64,000 bases of DNA from Fasciolopsis buskii (taxonomy: Eukaryota > Platyhelminthes > Trematoda > Plagiorchiida > Fasciolidae), in the NCBI GenBank assembly GCA_008360955.1, contig LUCM01001584.1:62001-126000 (forward strand). Reading direction: 5' to 3'. Under the pieces are notes generated by a model. The model did not search any database and was not told where the DNA came from. It saw nothing but the letters and a program-made list of their open reading frames with translations. Positions 36,247 to 49,220 of the stretch are shown piece by piece (position 1 is the first letter of the stretch; each line of letters begins with the position of its first letter). The translations under genes and the position numbers were made by a program.

Positions 36247-38846
36247 ATATTAGCATGGAAATTTATGATACAAACCTAATGATCGTCCGCCTGGTACATG
36301 GGTACACGCAAACTGTAAGTACTAAAGATTGATGAGCAAAAACTGTTTTAATCTAGATAGACGAAAGCATACCAGTACAAACCAAGCACAAATTGCACCA
36401 TAGTCGAAAACGCTTGTACGCTCAATATGATGAGTATGACGCCGATTTGCGTGCAAATTCTTAGGTGTGTGCCCGTTGTGTCTGTTCTGATCACATGATT
36501 TTAATGCGCGACGAGAGACGAAAAATGAGTGTGTACACAAAGACCCGCAATAGTGACAAAAAACTGAAGATGATGAACCATATGGTCTTACGGTTCAACC
36601 TCATATATTGATTGTGCGTTTTAATTCAATCGGTTCTTTAGTTGCATGCAGATTGCGTGATTTTACAAGTCGTTGTTTGTGCTGTTCCTTTCATTTTGAT
36701 TGTGTCCGCAGACTGTGGCCTATGAAAAATAAATAGCCGCAAATTTTTCACAATTGGTAATTTGCCTTAGTAAACTCTGCATTAAGGACTCCTTTCCCTG
36801 ACCAATTTCAGACGTCTGGGTTTTCATATGCTATAAGCGAGGGACTTTTGGAGATTAAAATCATGCAGTGTTTTGCACTGGCACAGTTTCGTTCATCACT
36901 ATAAAATGCAAGATCGGATCACTTGATTTGCTAAAAAGCCTGTCAATGAAAAAATACCAAATGAGTGTCATCATATTTATTGGAACAGCTTATCGTTTAG
37001 TTGTGTATAAATTACTAAGTGACCTGTGAAATCTACGAAAACTAGTTACTGCTTTGTGACGTTTCCAACAACTCGTCTGCAATTCGTTTCCACTATGTTC
37101 AAATCGACAAACCAGCCTCGTACCATGGGCTCTTGGTTTCCCCTTTGATTCATTCAGATTGCTCTTGATAATTCGTCGAGTTCAGCATAGCCGTCTATTT
37201 GCTATAGATCATAGATGCTAATAAATGAAGGATTCATAATTCCATGTTGATGCAAATGAACATGCATTTATGTTGTAAATTTTGGTTGGGATTACTCGGA
37301 TGTCAGACTCGGGTGAACCTCAGCAAGGAAGGAAAAACCATAGAACTTTCATGGGTTAAACGGTGGGACCAGAATGAATATTAAACCAGAAATGATAGCA
37401 CCGTGAATGCAGCCTGTCTTGCCCAGCAATTACCCAGATCGATGGAATTTCGCAATCGTTCGGAAGATAGTAAATGGTACTAAATGATTAAGTGAAACCT
37501 TAGAGATGCAAACAGCACCTAAACATATTTCTAGTGACATATCGGATGGCGTTTTTCTGTAGCTAGGAACCAAACGCCACGACCCGGTATCTAATAGACA
37601 AGTTTTTGCATACCAATCAAATTCATTCCACGACGATGGTCCCGTCAAGCGCTATTTAGGCGAGTCAATATTTCTTAATATTCAACAACTCAATTTCATT
37701 GTTGCTGATAGAGGAACGCAATAACTTGCAAATATAGTACTCTCATCACTTGTAGATAGCCAAATGGGGAGATGATGGACAAAGTGAGCTTTCGAACTCG
37801 TGAAATTCACGCACTAGGGCCTCGCACTTGATCGTTTGTCCATCCGTGGTTCGCGTCATATGGATAATAAATCCATCCGGTAAGTGGACTTTTTCATTCC
37901 GACTCATACTTGTCAAACTGACTCTCAAATGTAAATATGTTATCATACTATATTAATAATGATATTCAAGTAACGCGAGAAAAATATGTAGGTGGATCTT
38001 AGATGGTAAAGTCGATCTTACTGGTGTCATGCATTAGCGGTAGTGTCATATTTTTTCAGGAATGTCGTCCAAAACTCAAGTGATCGCATTTTACTTCATC
38101 AAACCCTAGTGTATCTGTATATCTCTAAAGTTTCGCGTTTCTTGGTTCACGGTAACCGGGATAAAAATCTCTGGCAAAATAAAAACGAATTACCGAATAT
38201 CACTGACTAGTTACGCTTTGAAAAAGCCACGTTTTTGAGATCATTTTTCGGCTGCACCAAGTGTGGGCAGCAAATGAATCAGTAAGCATGACCAAGATGT
38301 CAAACAAACGTTTCGCTAGTTTCAGCTAGTCTTAGTAGAGATATCCGCCATTTGTTCTTTTGTTTCTGATAACCTCACAAACAATTTCAGGTCAATGAAC
38401 AGAACAAAAACAGAAATGAAGTTATTGCCCGCAGCTCTCTTGCACCGTGACTTGCCGCACGATCACTTGACTTCTCCGTATGTTACCGTCGTGTGCACGT
38501 TCGATACTCATCGGTCTAATAAATGTCTCGTGTCAGCTGGTGATAGCAGATGTCTCAGTCACGCTTGTTTAGCAAAAAGTAATTCCCATAGTAAACTGAG
38601 TGTAGCTAGAGCACTGGCCACGAGAAAAGTATAGGATTAAAAGTAAATGATTGAATATTTTTCGGAAAAAAAATAAAACGGCTGACTTATTCTGTGCTCT
38701 CGCGATGTCTTCAACTTTGTATATTCAACCAGGCACTATGAAGAATTAATCAAACGACAGTGTGTTGTTTGATCCACGACAACAAGAAGAGAATCTCAAA
38801 AAAGCAAACATTCCACTCAGCTACGCAATTCGTTTAGTAATAACCA
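36247..38846. other. No recognisable gene
   Basis: Only short frames (for example 38395-38634, 79 residues) without known motifs. Confidence 0.45.
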
Positions 38847-38847
38847 C

Positions 38848-38882
38848 GTATATATATATATATGATATATATATATATATAT
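38848..38882. repeat. (TA)n microsatellite at the LINE 3' end
   Basis: Two TA runs separated by one G. The tract ends about 10 bp before the homology with LINE copy 1 begins, so it lies at the 3' side of LINE copy 2. It may be the element's own 3' tail or the target. Confidence 0.95.
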
Positions 38883-38890
38883 GACAAACT

Positions 38891-40038
38891 TGAAAACAAA
38901 CGTGGTGCCGACACAGCAACACGTAAATTGAACTAAACGGAAGACTGAAAAATAAGACGGAACCATTAAAAAATCCCAACAAAACAACTCCATTTTTGTG
39001 TTTTCACCTTACATATTTCCCGAGTTCTGTTTGTTTTCGGATTACTTTTATGGAAATGAGTTCCACAAACAGGTCACACACCATTCGCGTCATTGACTTC
39101 AGTTCTGAGTCTTATTTCTCAGCGTCTCCAACCAACAACAATCCTCATCTCTTTGGTCCCAAACCGGGAATGACAGAAGCACCAGACGAGGCCAAAGCCG
39201 AAACCAAATCCTTCGTACCTCCACAACAAGTCATAGCTTGACAGTCACGTCGCTTCTTTCGACCTTATCCGACATGTGCAAAAAGAGCACGAAAAGACAA
39301 ACGATAGACAAGCATACACAACGCGTGTCCAAGCCACCAAAGGCGACGTGGAGCGATTATCTCAGTCATAGGACGAATGTTTGCACCCAACACATGACCA
39401 CGCACCTCGTCATTGCTCACCCCATATTCCCACCACATGCGAGCAACGCTTCGGAGACATCAGTTGTCGAACACAGAAAGTCGCCGCGCATGCTCAACAC
39501 GGATAGACCAAGTCTCACAACCGTAAAGCAGAGAACCACGAACAGTGAAACTGAACACTATTCCCTTGAGTGAAAACCGAATTTGATGTCGATGCCACAA
39601 GTGACGTAGGTTTTTCAAAGTTGCTCTGGCTTTCGGCATTCGTGATGAGACCTCCAAATCAACAAACACCTCTTTCATGTGTGATCAGGCCTCTGAGTTA
39701 TTGACTAACTCTAACCGATCACCACAGAGGGTTAGTGCAAGCCCAAACTTCTGCCAGTCTTGCACAAGTGCTCCGTATTTTGAATATGTAAAGAACATTC
39801 TATATTTGGATATCTGAATCGCCTAGCTGTCCAGCGGCATTTAATTGGCTGCGGATTGTCACTCAGCAAGGCGATATGGTCGGCATACTTAAAGTCGAAA
39901 CCTTTGTTCTCTGGTAGCAGCTTAACTCCACCGTCTGATAGATCAGATAAAGCGTTCTCTTGAACATCCAGGACAAATCTAAATACAACTGCAGATTTAG
40001 TGGGAAATCTTGCCCTACTCCACTGTAGACGAACAAAG
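38891..40038 (-). mobile_element. LINE, 5'-truncated, copy 2 (near-identical to copy 1)
   Basis: Matches 29211-30354 of copy 1 at a constant offset of 9684 bp, without gaps. I see one A/G difference at each end (29218/38902 and 30347/40031) and none between. It carries the same C-terminal blocks ('LLYGCETWSIR', 'EYGVSNDEV') and the same damage: the YADD-to-YADH change and the same internal stops and frameshifts. Homology stops at 40038 while copy 1 continues upstream as LINE, so this copy is more 5'-truncated. Upstream of 38895, toward the (TA)n tract, the two copies are still alignable but clearly diverged. No target-site duplication was found. Confidence 0.9.
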
Positions 40039-40529
40039 TCAAATCTCTTTCACCTAGGTTTTGCTCAACTGCTCCGTATATTCATGTCATTTTTTGTGTC
40101 GGTAGGTCCCTTTGGTCAACATAATGAGCAGTTAGGAATCTCGTGAACCCAAATGTTTCAGGCGCAAAACCACACGGCCACCGTTAAGTGCTGACTACGG
40201 CAAACCTTGGGCTTGACATTCGAATATTCTGTTATAAAATCTTGGCATCATGGTACAAGACTTTGGCTGAGAACAGCAACAGATGAATTTGCTTTGCGAC
40301 ATTTCTATCATAAACTGCCTCCAACCCATTGAATACAAGCACTCGACTAATTATGAACATAAATTGAAAAACACGTCAGATATGCAATCGGAGATGATCC
40401 ACCAAGTTAATTCTTGCAATGATTTCCGGTTTTTTTGAAGCTACCTCCCACTAGCTAACTTGGCAACCATGATATGGATCAATGCTACATCACGTGTTGT
40501 CTTCAAAACACCCGTTGATAACCTTCTTG
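40039..40529. other. No recognisable gene
   Basis: Unassigned sequence between LINE copy 2 and SINE copy 5. Confidence 0.4.
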
Positions 40530-40660
40530 GGTAGCCCAACGTCTGAGACGCTCGGTTGGCGTTTTTATTCCCGGATTAGCATTCTACTTCGGTCGCTGTG
40601 CTAATGCACTGTCGCTGATCATCAACAAGAACAAAACAGCTGGTGTCCTAACGGTGCGTT
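40530..40660 (+). mobile_element. tRNA-derived SINE-like copy 5 (diverged)
   Basis: The body 'taatgcactgtcgctgatca' followed by 'caacaagaacaaaacagctg' matches the body of copies 1 and 3 ('atatgcactgctcatca', 'ctaacaagcatcaaacagct'). The tRNA-like head is hardly recognisable. Placement rests on the body only. Confidence 0.4.
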
Positions 40661-43600
40661 GGGTGGAGATACCTCATGATGAATAACCCCGATTAACATC
40701 GAATTTACTTCTAACCTCTGGAACAGTTACCGCCAAAAATTAAGTGTTGCTCTCCAAAACGCAGGATACGCCTACCTGGTCGGTTTGGCACCTAAATTAT
40801 GTTAAATACTGTTATCACAAACAAATAAGGATGTACTTCGCGATTGTGATGAACGGGTTCAAAAAGGGAAAGTTTGTTCTAATATTATCTCAAGTAACAT
40901 TTCACTGGGGCAGTCACAACAAAAATGAAATTTGATTCAACCACGAAAATATTTACAATCCCTGGGCTCAAACTCAGATTACCGCTTATGGATTACATGC
41001 GGAATTTGCAGTGCGGCAAAACCAAACGGCTTTGTTGCCTAATTGAATACCAATATATTTACACGCTTATTGGAAGAACTCGAATCGATCTAAAACTATT
41101 GTCTGTTATCAGAATTACTAATCTGAAAATAGTCAGCTATTAAATTTTGTTTAAGAAGTCTAAAGAACCAAGCAATTTGGATACCACAGGGATCAAAAAT
41201 TGTCTGAATTTGAGTATTTATGAAGGCATGAGCCTGCCGCGTTGGACATGTAGACATTTGGATTTTAAACACTCGCTCGTGAAGTCCACATTCTGATCCA
41301 GGCACTGAAAATAGTAAGTCGGCATTGCTTTTTATGCCAACCAACCACGAATGAGCAACTATGATTACCACTCACTAGGCCCGATGAGACGACGTTTCGG
41401 GTTCCATTTCACAGTTCCCGGAACTTCGAACACCGTAAATGTTTATGTACACCGAAGGTGAAAATATGTATTCTATAGGCATTGTTACAATATTCGTCAC
41501 TGATGAAAACTGATACAAACCTATTACAAGAATGTTTGCGTACCTGTTCAATGGTTGCCGTAGCTTGAACGAATAATATGGTAGAATGTGCCAACTGTCC
41601 GTACATTCCGCCGTGCCCGCTGGAAAATGCAGGTTATAATGGATAAATAGTTCAATATTTTGTAAATTTTTGTCCTACCATTTTTTCAGACGTGATTTGG
41701 CCTCCTGGAATTTGTTGTCCAAAAACAGATCGATCGTTGTCTTCGCCTCGGAGATATCCTCGAGGAGCGGTATGCTGAATAAAAGGAGTAGCGGTCGGGT
41801 ACATGAACATACGTTGGTCGATTTTCTTTAGTTTGTGGGGTCTAAAATTAAAAATAAAGAGCAGAATAAGGAGACATCGCATTGTTTTTCGGCTTTATTG
41901 TTACAACTCTAATGAGCTGGAGGTTTTAAAAATCTGATACTTAATTCCTTATTTCAGTTTCATCACGGAATGAAGCAGAAGCACCGATATTCGTCGTATC
42001 TTTATTCCACGGCAACTTGGAGCGGAACCGTATAAACAAATTCTTAACCGCTAACTGATTAAAAACTAAAAAACAACAAATTTTCTGCTATCTAAGGCTC
42101 TCTCAAACATCGTTATAGAAACTTCAGCAGAGTCAAATATTTCCGGGGATCTATTTCATGATAAGCGTAACTTTCGGTCTTCTTGCAATAAAATTGCATT
42201 GCTTTGATGTGTCAGATGGGGTAATTGAGGTCCGGTGGATAAAAGATTCCTCAAACCAGAAGGGGGCATATGACGGAACGCAAGCGCCTCGTTTACTCTT
42301 CTCGCACATGAGAGTAAATCTAACAGTTTGTGCGTAATAAAGTCAACCAAAAACAGCCGATTTGGCTAGATTGCGTACATTTTTCAGATGAGGTGAAAAG
42401 CTACACGAATGTGGTTTTGCGCGTTAAACTCGCGGTGGGTAGACGAAACATTCAGTGTCTTTACGCAGCTGCAGCCTGCTAATGCGTCTCACTAAACGTG
42501 GTCTCATTTATTGCTGGTAGTCAGAGTGTTGAATGGCTCATTATCTGTGTAGTACTGGGTTCCATTTATTTCGCCACCAGCCTTGACAGAACTCGTATCA
42601 TATCCGCCCCCCCCCTATTACCCCAAAATACAATATTATGTAAGTGTTTAAGGGGAAAACCAATAATATATTTTTTCTGTGGTTGATCTCAATCAATCCT
42701 GATCGTTTTTCTTCTTGTCGCCAGTTTATATTTTAACCCGGAATACCTCGTAGCTCCAGTAAAATGGGTTGGCTGTAAACACAACCAAGTCAACAGACAA
42801 AAAATCAACAGCAGAGAAAGAAGGCAAAATAAAATACTTTCAAACAGCAACAACGATGCAACCTAAACAAAAATTCATAGATCAAGGTATAATTTAGCAA
42901 ATTCGAACCAGCACGTCATGCAGTGGCGCGGAAAGGAGGAGGGATTTCACATTCAAAGTCTCGTGTCTTGGAGGATTCGAGCCTCGTCTATGGAGGAAAA
43001 GCCAGCGTACAGAACTACCGGCTTGGTTCTGCTAGTGACTTATTAAAACTTTCTGTTCCTCGATGAATGTCAAGTCAAAACTGCAATTATGATGACGAAA
43101 GTTACTGGTTAAGACAATATTTTGCAAAATATCACCTATCGAACTGTGGGAATAGTTTTTGCTTGTAAATCTGCATAAACACGGAAAGAATTATCTAGTT
43201 CCTCACCCGCTTTCACTGCTAATCAGCAGTTGTTTTTAGTCAAGATGACATCAATCTTGTCCTTATGGAATTTAATTAAGTCAAGGTATATCCTCTTCTA
43301 TGTGAGTGGCATTTATTTGTAACGTGATGATCTGACTCATCTGGCTTGGTTGCTTTCCTGTTGACTTGGGATTAGTGGTCACTTATAAAATCCAAATCGT
43401 TCACGCTCATTAGTTTAGTCTTGCTATTTGCAGGTTTTCTGTCGGTAGTCAGCGACACAGGAAGGCATAGTTTGAGCTTCGTTGGCGAAAGACTCCCTTG
43501 ATCTAGCACAAATGAACTGCATTGGCTTATGCTCTCTGACTAGGGACTTCTCGACCCCGGTCCACCGTGGTACGGTTATTTATAATGAGTAAAAGATCTC

Positions 43601-43839
43601 CATTCAGCTTAAGCACAGTAAATTGATTGATGAAATTCCATGACATTCACCAAAAATGTCATCTTAGCTAGCAACAAGACGTCTGTGGTCCAAAATTCAA
43701 GCTCAACGCTCTAAGAGAAATGAAAAAAATTTTGGATCCACCGGGACCCCTCTTTGGCGTGATAAACTCAGGCCAGTTCTTCTGAGCTCCCAGAAACGAG
43801 AGGAGATCAAGCATTGGAAAACTTATTCTTTTGCCTGCC
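40661..43839. other. No recognisable gene
   Basis: Short frames only. A C9 run occurs at about 42607-42615. A B-box-like 'ggattcgagcctc' near 42973 stands alone without an A box. A LINE may begin to be traceable on the minus strand toward the right end. Confidence 0.4.
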
Positions 43840-44249
43840 AGCTTTGCAGTTTGTTAAAGTTTATTTTGATGCGATAAAAACAACTCTTAACACAGTAGGT
43901 TTCTGGAGTCTTACTGAGCATAAACGGATATTAGTTTGAACCCGGTCTAAGAGGGTCGTTTTAGTCTTTTCAGTCAAGCTCGATATGCTTTGTCTACTGC
44001 TGTGGGGACGATATCAGGCATAGCCAGCCGAGTTACATTGCTTGAATTCTGAATTCGTGCTTTGTTGACGCAGTAGACATTCATCGTCAATGAGCGCACT
44101 GTTTGCTCTAAGCATGCCCGTTGACGGACTTGCGTGAGATTACGCATGTGCCGAGTTTCAGAGGCTAACAAAGCTTGATGACATGCGAAAACGGCCCGAA
44201 AATCAACTACAACACCATCTGGTAATGAATTATTACAAGTACCGGGCAT
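43840..44249 (-). mobile_element. LINE endonuclease N-terminal remnant
   Basis: The minus-strand frame 43974-44249 (91 residues) reads like the start of a LINE ORF. 'VVVDFRAVFACHQALLASE' leads to 'LTQVRQRACLEQTVRSL', then 'MNVYCVNKARIQNSSNVTRL', which aligns with the common endonuclease block 'IDVCCVSETRIQDSSxVIRL'. The catalytic Glu of 'SETR' is therefore changed ('NKAR'). After a stop the homology continues at 43850-43970 with 'KTTLLDRVQTNIRLCSVRL', matching the 'AxLDWIPVxSRLCAVRL' strand. The element is dead: it has a stop, a lost catalytic Glu and no RT. It is probably from the same broad LINE group as 29211-31140. Confidence 0.75.
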
Positions 44250-47200
44250 GTTGTCGGTGAGGGAATTCTAAGTGTGCAAGGGCGGAAGGAGAGATAGCTG
44301 GAGGCAGGAGACAGGTTACACAATAGAGAAGATTAACGCTCTTATGAACACTCGCCTCGCTCGATACGATAAGCAGTGCACTCCCAATGAACCTATGCAG
44401 AGCTAAATGCAGCGCGGAATTCTGTATAGCACATGGTTGATGGTGAACTGGTACCGCCTGGTAGTTTAGTTGATAAGCAAATTAACGATTAGGGTTCTAA
44501 ACTAAATCCTTTGATCCTAACATAAACCTGTCATAAAGGCTGTAGAGCTGTGTAGGCACCAATCTAACTGAATTTATTTGCTGGCTTAATTAACCATTCC
44601 ACTTAGAGGATCGTAAATAAACACAAGCCATTAAACCAGGCCAAAGCGCAGTCTCATTCTGACGTACAGCTTGATGTTTCTGCCTTCATGCCAAATGAGT
44701 AATTCGTGAGTATCCCTTAATTCGTTGCGAAGGTTCTACCGGCATGCAGTAAAGTTTATGCCTGTGATATTTTACAAGAAACTGCTAAGTAAAGTCCCAA
44801 TTTCGCATGCTTTATATGCATTGTCGCCTTCCATTTCCCTGAGCAGCCATCCGAAGGCATCTGGATATAAACGCTTTCGAAGAGGGCAGGATAACTCTAG
44901 TGGCGGACGTAAACAAACAAAATCACTATAACCTCTCCTGCAAAAGGCCGCCCATAGGTAGTCGAAACATGGCCACGCTATGCTGCTTGTCGGCAGCATT
45001 TCATTACGGAATTTTGATAGTCAAAAGAATTAGAACATTATGAGAGAATGATAGCCAAGTTGGCTTTTGCGTCTGAGCCTCATAGGGCTGTTTCACTGGC
45101 TATCGGTGATTGCACGAAGCTAGGCCGTGATAGACAAATCATGATCAACGCACATAAGTAGACATAGCCCAATCCTGCCAGACAGCAAGCAAGTGCAAAA
45201 CGCGGGACCAGAGTAAGAACACGTCATTCCAATGACCATCAACGGACAGCCGATACAGTGGCATGATCAGAAACCAAGACTGCAAATATGTAAAATTAAG
45301 GTCATATCACGGACTGGGCCAGCCAGTCGGGATAAACAGTTCAGATCGAACAAAAAAGGCTATGAATTGAGTCACATGAAATTCACTGAACAACATGGAC
45401 TAATCAAAACGTGACCCGAACAACGGATGAAATGATGCCAACTGGAAGGGGACGATAATGCGAGCAAAGAAACCTTTAAATATGTGATGGATCTATTTAA
45501 TAACCGAGAATTTCTGTGTACCGGTGGACTCTGGTTGTTTTCTCTTAAGATAGCGGGAAAGGGGAATATTGACCTGGAGATAGAATCGGCCAACTCAAGA
45601 GCAGTAATCGAAACAGAGAAACGTCGATACTCGACAAACGGCTCTCGGCCCTTCGGGATTTTGATGTTCGTTCAAATCATATTCGTTGGCTATGTTAACA
45701 GTCACCTGCAGACCATTATTAATCGATTAGAAAAGGTTTGCATTAAAATATAAGTTACGATGGCACAAAGTAAGCATTTGCTAAATGCTGGCATATTTGT
45801 TGAAAAATATGCGCCGTAGGCATTTCATCGGAACGTTTAAATACAGATGGTTTAACAATGGAATTTCAGCAAGTGAACATGAGAAATCTGAATTAACAGG
45901 TAGTGTGTGATTGCAATCGAAACCAATAAGTAGGGCAAGAATATTTTGCAGTGACTAAGAGAAGAATTTGTACTGGACAGTCGAGTTCCCTATGTGCTAA
46001 CCTGGAAGTACCTTGTGTATATAAATTTAAAGGGTTGTCTGCAGTATACTGCAAATTATGGAAAAATATCCTGTCTATGCTCTGATCTTATCAGTACTAG
46101 CGTCCTTGTCTCTCGTCCATAAAAACCCATCGTATTGCAATTTTTGAAATCCAAGCACGTGACCTTCGGTGTAACAAGAATTGTACATTCAATTTCCTAT
46201 TCCACACTGGAAGGTGACGCTGTTTTATTAAAGATGTTTAAATTTCTCATCGATTTATCAATCCAAATGCTGGTCCGCAAAATGTTATTGTCGCACGCCT
46301 TTTTTAGACACGAGGGCTTTACAAATTAGAAGGACCTGAGGCATAACAGAAATCTTTCTACTATGTTACGCAAGTCGCCCATTTTAACTGGACACCACTC
46401 TTTCTGTTCTTCTTTGGGAATGAACTCCACTTCAAGATGCCACAGAACAGATAGGGTTTCCCTTTCATCTTTAAACTCCTCCCTTACAAGATACTGTATA
46501 ATTGACTGCCATCAAGCACTGAGTAAAGGCCTGTTCAGGATATTAATATGCTGTCTTCCTCTCTTAAACATCTTTACCGAGCCTTTACGAAATCTACTTT
46601 ACTTTCAAGCAGTGATTTCTTGAAAGCCGTCGATTTATGCCCCTTTCTATTGGCAAGTAAATAATTTGCTGTTAAGACAATCAGAGCCGCTTGCATCAAG
46701 TTCTAAAATAAGGTTATGCAGTGCACGTTTTTTGGTGGATCCAAAACGTCATCAGGTTATGACTATCGCCCTCCGCTGGCCTACGTTTTGTTTCCATTTT
46801 GGTTAGTTACGATGAACCACCAAATTTGTACTGTGATTTTCTGTTTCACTCGTTTTACTCAGTTTTCGCTCAAATGCTAGGCGGCTGGAAAAAATGAAAC
46901 ATTTGAAGTATTTTGCTAATTTTGTGGAACGAAGACTAGTTGCATTTGAGTCATCAAAACTTCAAGTAGTTAGAGGTAATTTGCAATTTTAACGATGAAC
47001 TATGATATTCGGTCAGATATAATCAACTACAAATTTTGTGGTACCCTGTTGACCAGTAGAAACACATCAACTCAAGCTCATATGCGAATCTCAGATGAGA
47101 CCACAAGAAAGGTTTTTGAGGTTTCAGATTTCATACTGCGATCACTGCTTTTTGGTTCTTTAGTAAAAGGAGGAGTAGGCCAACCACAAAATGCGTAACA

Positions 47201-48560
47201 CCAATCGCAATTTTATTCATTTGGATGAGCTAGACAGTGATTTTTGCTTTATTCTTGTCCAATTCTTGCACTTTTATGACGAACTGTACTTTTGCTAAAG
47301 AGAAGAGTCTTCTTTGCTTAGTACTGTTTTGAGTGTCTGATTTTTCCGGTTTGCATTGGTGTGATAGTTACTAGTGCTGGCGAACTAACAAACTATTTAG
47401 TTGCAGAAACTAGCGAAACCTTTTCTAGTGGCATGTTATTTTAATTCCGTTTTTGCGGTGCTCAATGAAGAGCAATGAACAAATATTTTTCCCTACATTC
47501 CACAGTGGCCGGAAATATAATAGGTAACAATCGATAAATTCAAGCAGTTGTTGCACCACCCGCGCCTTTTCTAAAATTTCCAACATTCTCTGTATAGGAA
47601 GTGATAAAATACTTGCATATTCTATGAGCACTACTACCTTTGACAAGCTATTTACCAGGTTATTTCTAATGATGGCATTACTGGTCTGAGATTTAAACCC
47701 AAGCACTTTTTAATGTGCAGTAAAAGTAAGAATTCATCCCAAATGAATTCTGAAAGATATTAATCTAAAGTAACCTGAGCACAAACAAAGCATGTCTCCC
47801 GAGATTTTCTGTTATTCCTCAACACTAAACAAAATTTTTTACCTTTATTATGCGACCCTACTTAAAATCTCGTTACACCAGTTAACAGTGACCAAATTAA
47901 CTACGACAAACTTGGCATTGTATCTTTGAAACTGAGCCGGAGGGGCTTACCTCTTCCGGATCAATCACACCATTTCGCATAATGCTTGTCATACAATGTG
48001 TTGCTTCTCACATTCTTGCTCTATCTATTTTGAAAGTGTTTTTCACCGATTTGACAGAAAAAATCCATTGAAAGAAAAATTTAAAAAGCTAACGTTACAC
48101 TTTACCTCCTCTATGGATTCTTGTAAAATTATTCTTCTGACAACGGTAAAATTTCGCAGCTCTTTTTTAATTCGTCTGAGTAGACTATTTATTCGTGAAT
48201 GTGAAATGAAACCATCTGAGAAGCATAATGTTTAAAACAAAGATAGATTCAGCTTCGGAAAATATCCAAAAACAGTAAAAGCTGCAAAGTCCACCGTTGT
48301 AAAACAAAGTTAGACACAAAGAGTTTTTATGCCAGCGGTAAGGCGTTTATGTGCTGAATATCTACACAATGGATTTTCTTGCTATTGAGTATGTGGCCCA
48401 TTTACTTTTTCATTGAACCTTTCGCAACATGTTTGATCAAACGAGAATCATGTGGAAAGTCAGCTTCAGCCAATAAGTCAATTTTCACCTGTTCCAAGAC
48501 CAGGTTGCTGAAGTACGTCCTGACAATGAAAAAATTCAGAAACGTTCCACTAATCCTGCA
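44250..48560. other. No recognisable gene
   Basis: AT-rich, with only short frames (up to about 90 codons, for example 45484-45753 plus and 47425-47706 minus) lacking recognised motifs. Confidence 0.45.
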
Positions 48561-48580
48561 TTATATATATATATATATAT
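48561..48580. repeat. (TA)n microsatellite
   Basis: A pure TA run of about 20 bp directly upstream of the second LINE-5'-like repeat, the same arrangement as at 3828-3857. Confidence 0.93.
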
Positions 48581-49220
48581 CAAGTTGTGCACATCTATGT
48601 AAGGATCGTGTGCCATCGAAATCTCGTTGAAGGGAGGAAGCGGTTGGCGAACAAGACCAAGGAAAAGGAACAGTGTTCGAAGCCTGCTACACATGCAGAA
48701 TTCCTCCATTCTCCGGCTCCAAGTCATCAGCTATCCAAAAAGGTCTATAATTTCTATGTTGAATTCATATTACCCGGTTACCCAAACCAAAATAAGTAGT
48801 TCACTTTGGTTATTCTACCCGGAGCCTTTGAATCAATGATCTAAGTCAAAAAGTCGGTGGATGATCTGAAAATCACATAGCCCTGAGACTATCGTTGACT
48901 GGTTGTTCCGTTAGCAAGCCTTTGGGATGAGGGCAGATGTCTTGTGTGCCCAGCACATCCCTTCGTCACAGAGGCCGGTGATGCCATAGCCATATGCAAT
49001 GAACGCCACCAGTAGTTGGCCTAGAATCAAAGTCTAGCCAAGTCCCCCAGACTAATTATCAAAACTCAGTCAACTAAATGGAAAACGCCGAATAACTGCA
49101 CTTTTGTTGGCACTCCCAAGATGGTAAGGCACTGGGAAAGATCTCCTCGGCGGAACCCGTCTGAAATGCGCCCTGTTTTTGAGGCTTCTCAAGAGAGATT
49201 CAAATTGAGCATCTAAGCTG
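48581..49220 (+). mobile_element. LINE 5'-end-like repeat (family B), copy 2
   Basis: The longer copy of the repeat at 3857-4370. It starts right after the (TA)n tract and shares 'gccatcgaaatc'-like sequence at the start, 'acccggttacccaaac', 'cagcacatcccttcgtcaca', 'agttggcctagaatcaaagt' and a 'ctagccaagtcccccagact' block. Beyond the end of copy 1 it continues into a possible coding start: around 49080-49210 it reads 'NNCTFVGTPKMVRHWERS', then 'PRRNPSEMRPVFEAS', like the first residues of a LINE ORF. No endonuclease or RT follows. The unit is best read as the 5' region of a non-LTR element cut off soon after the ORF start. Confidence 0.58.
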
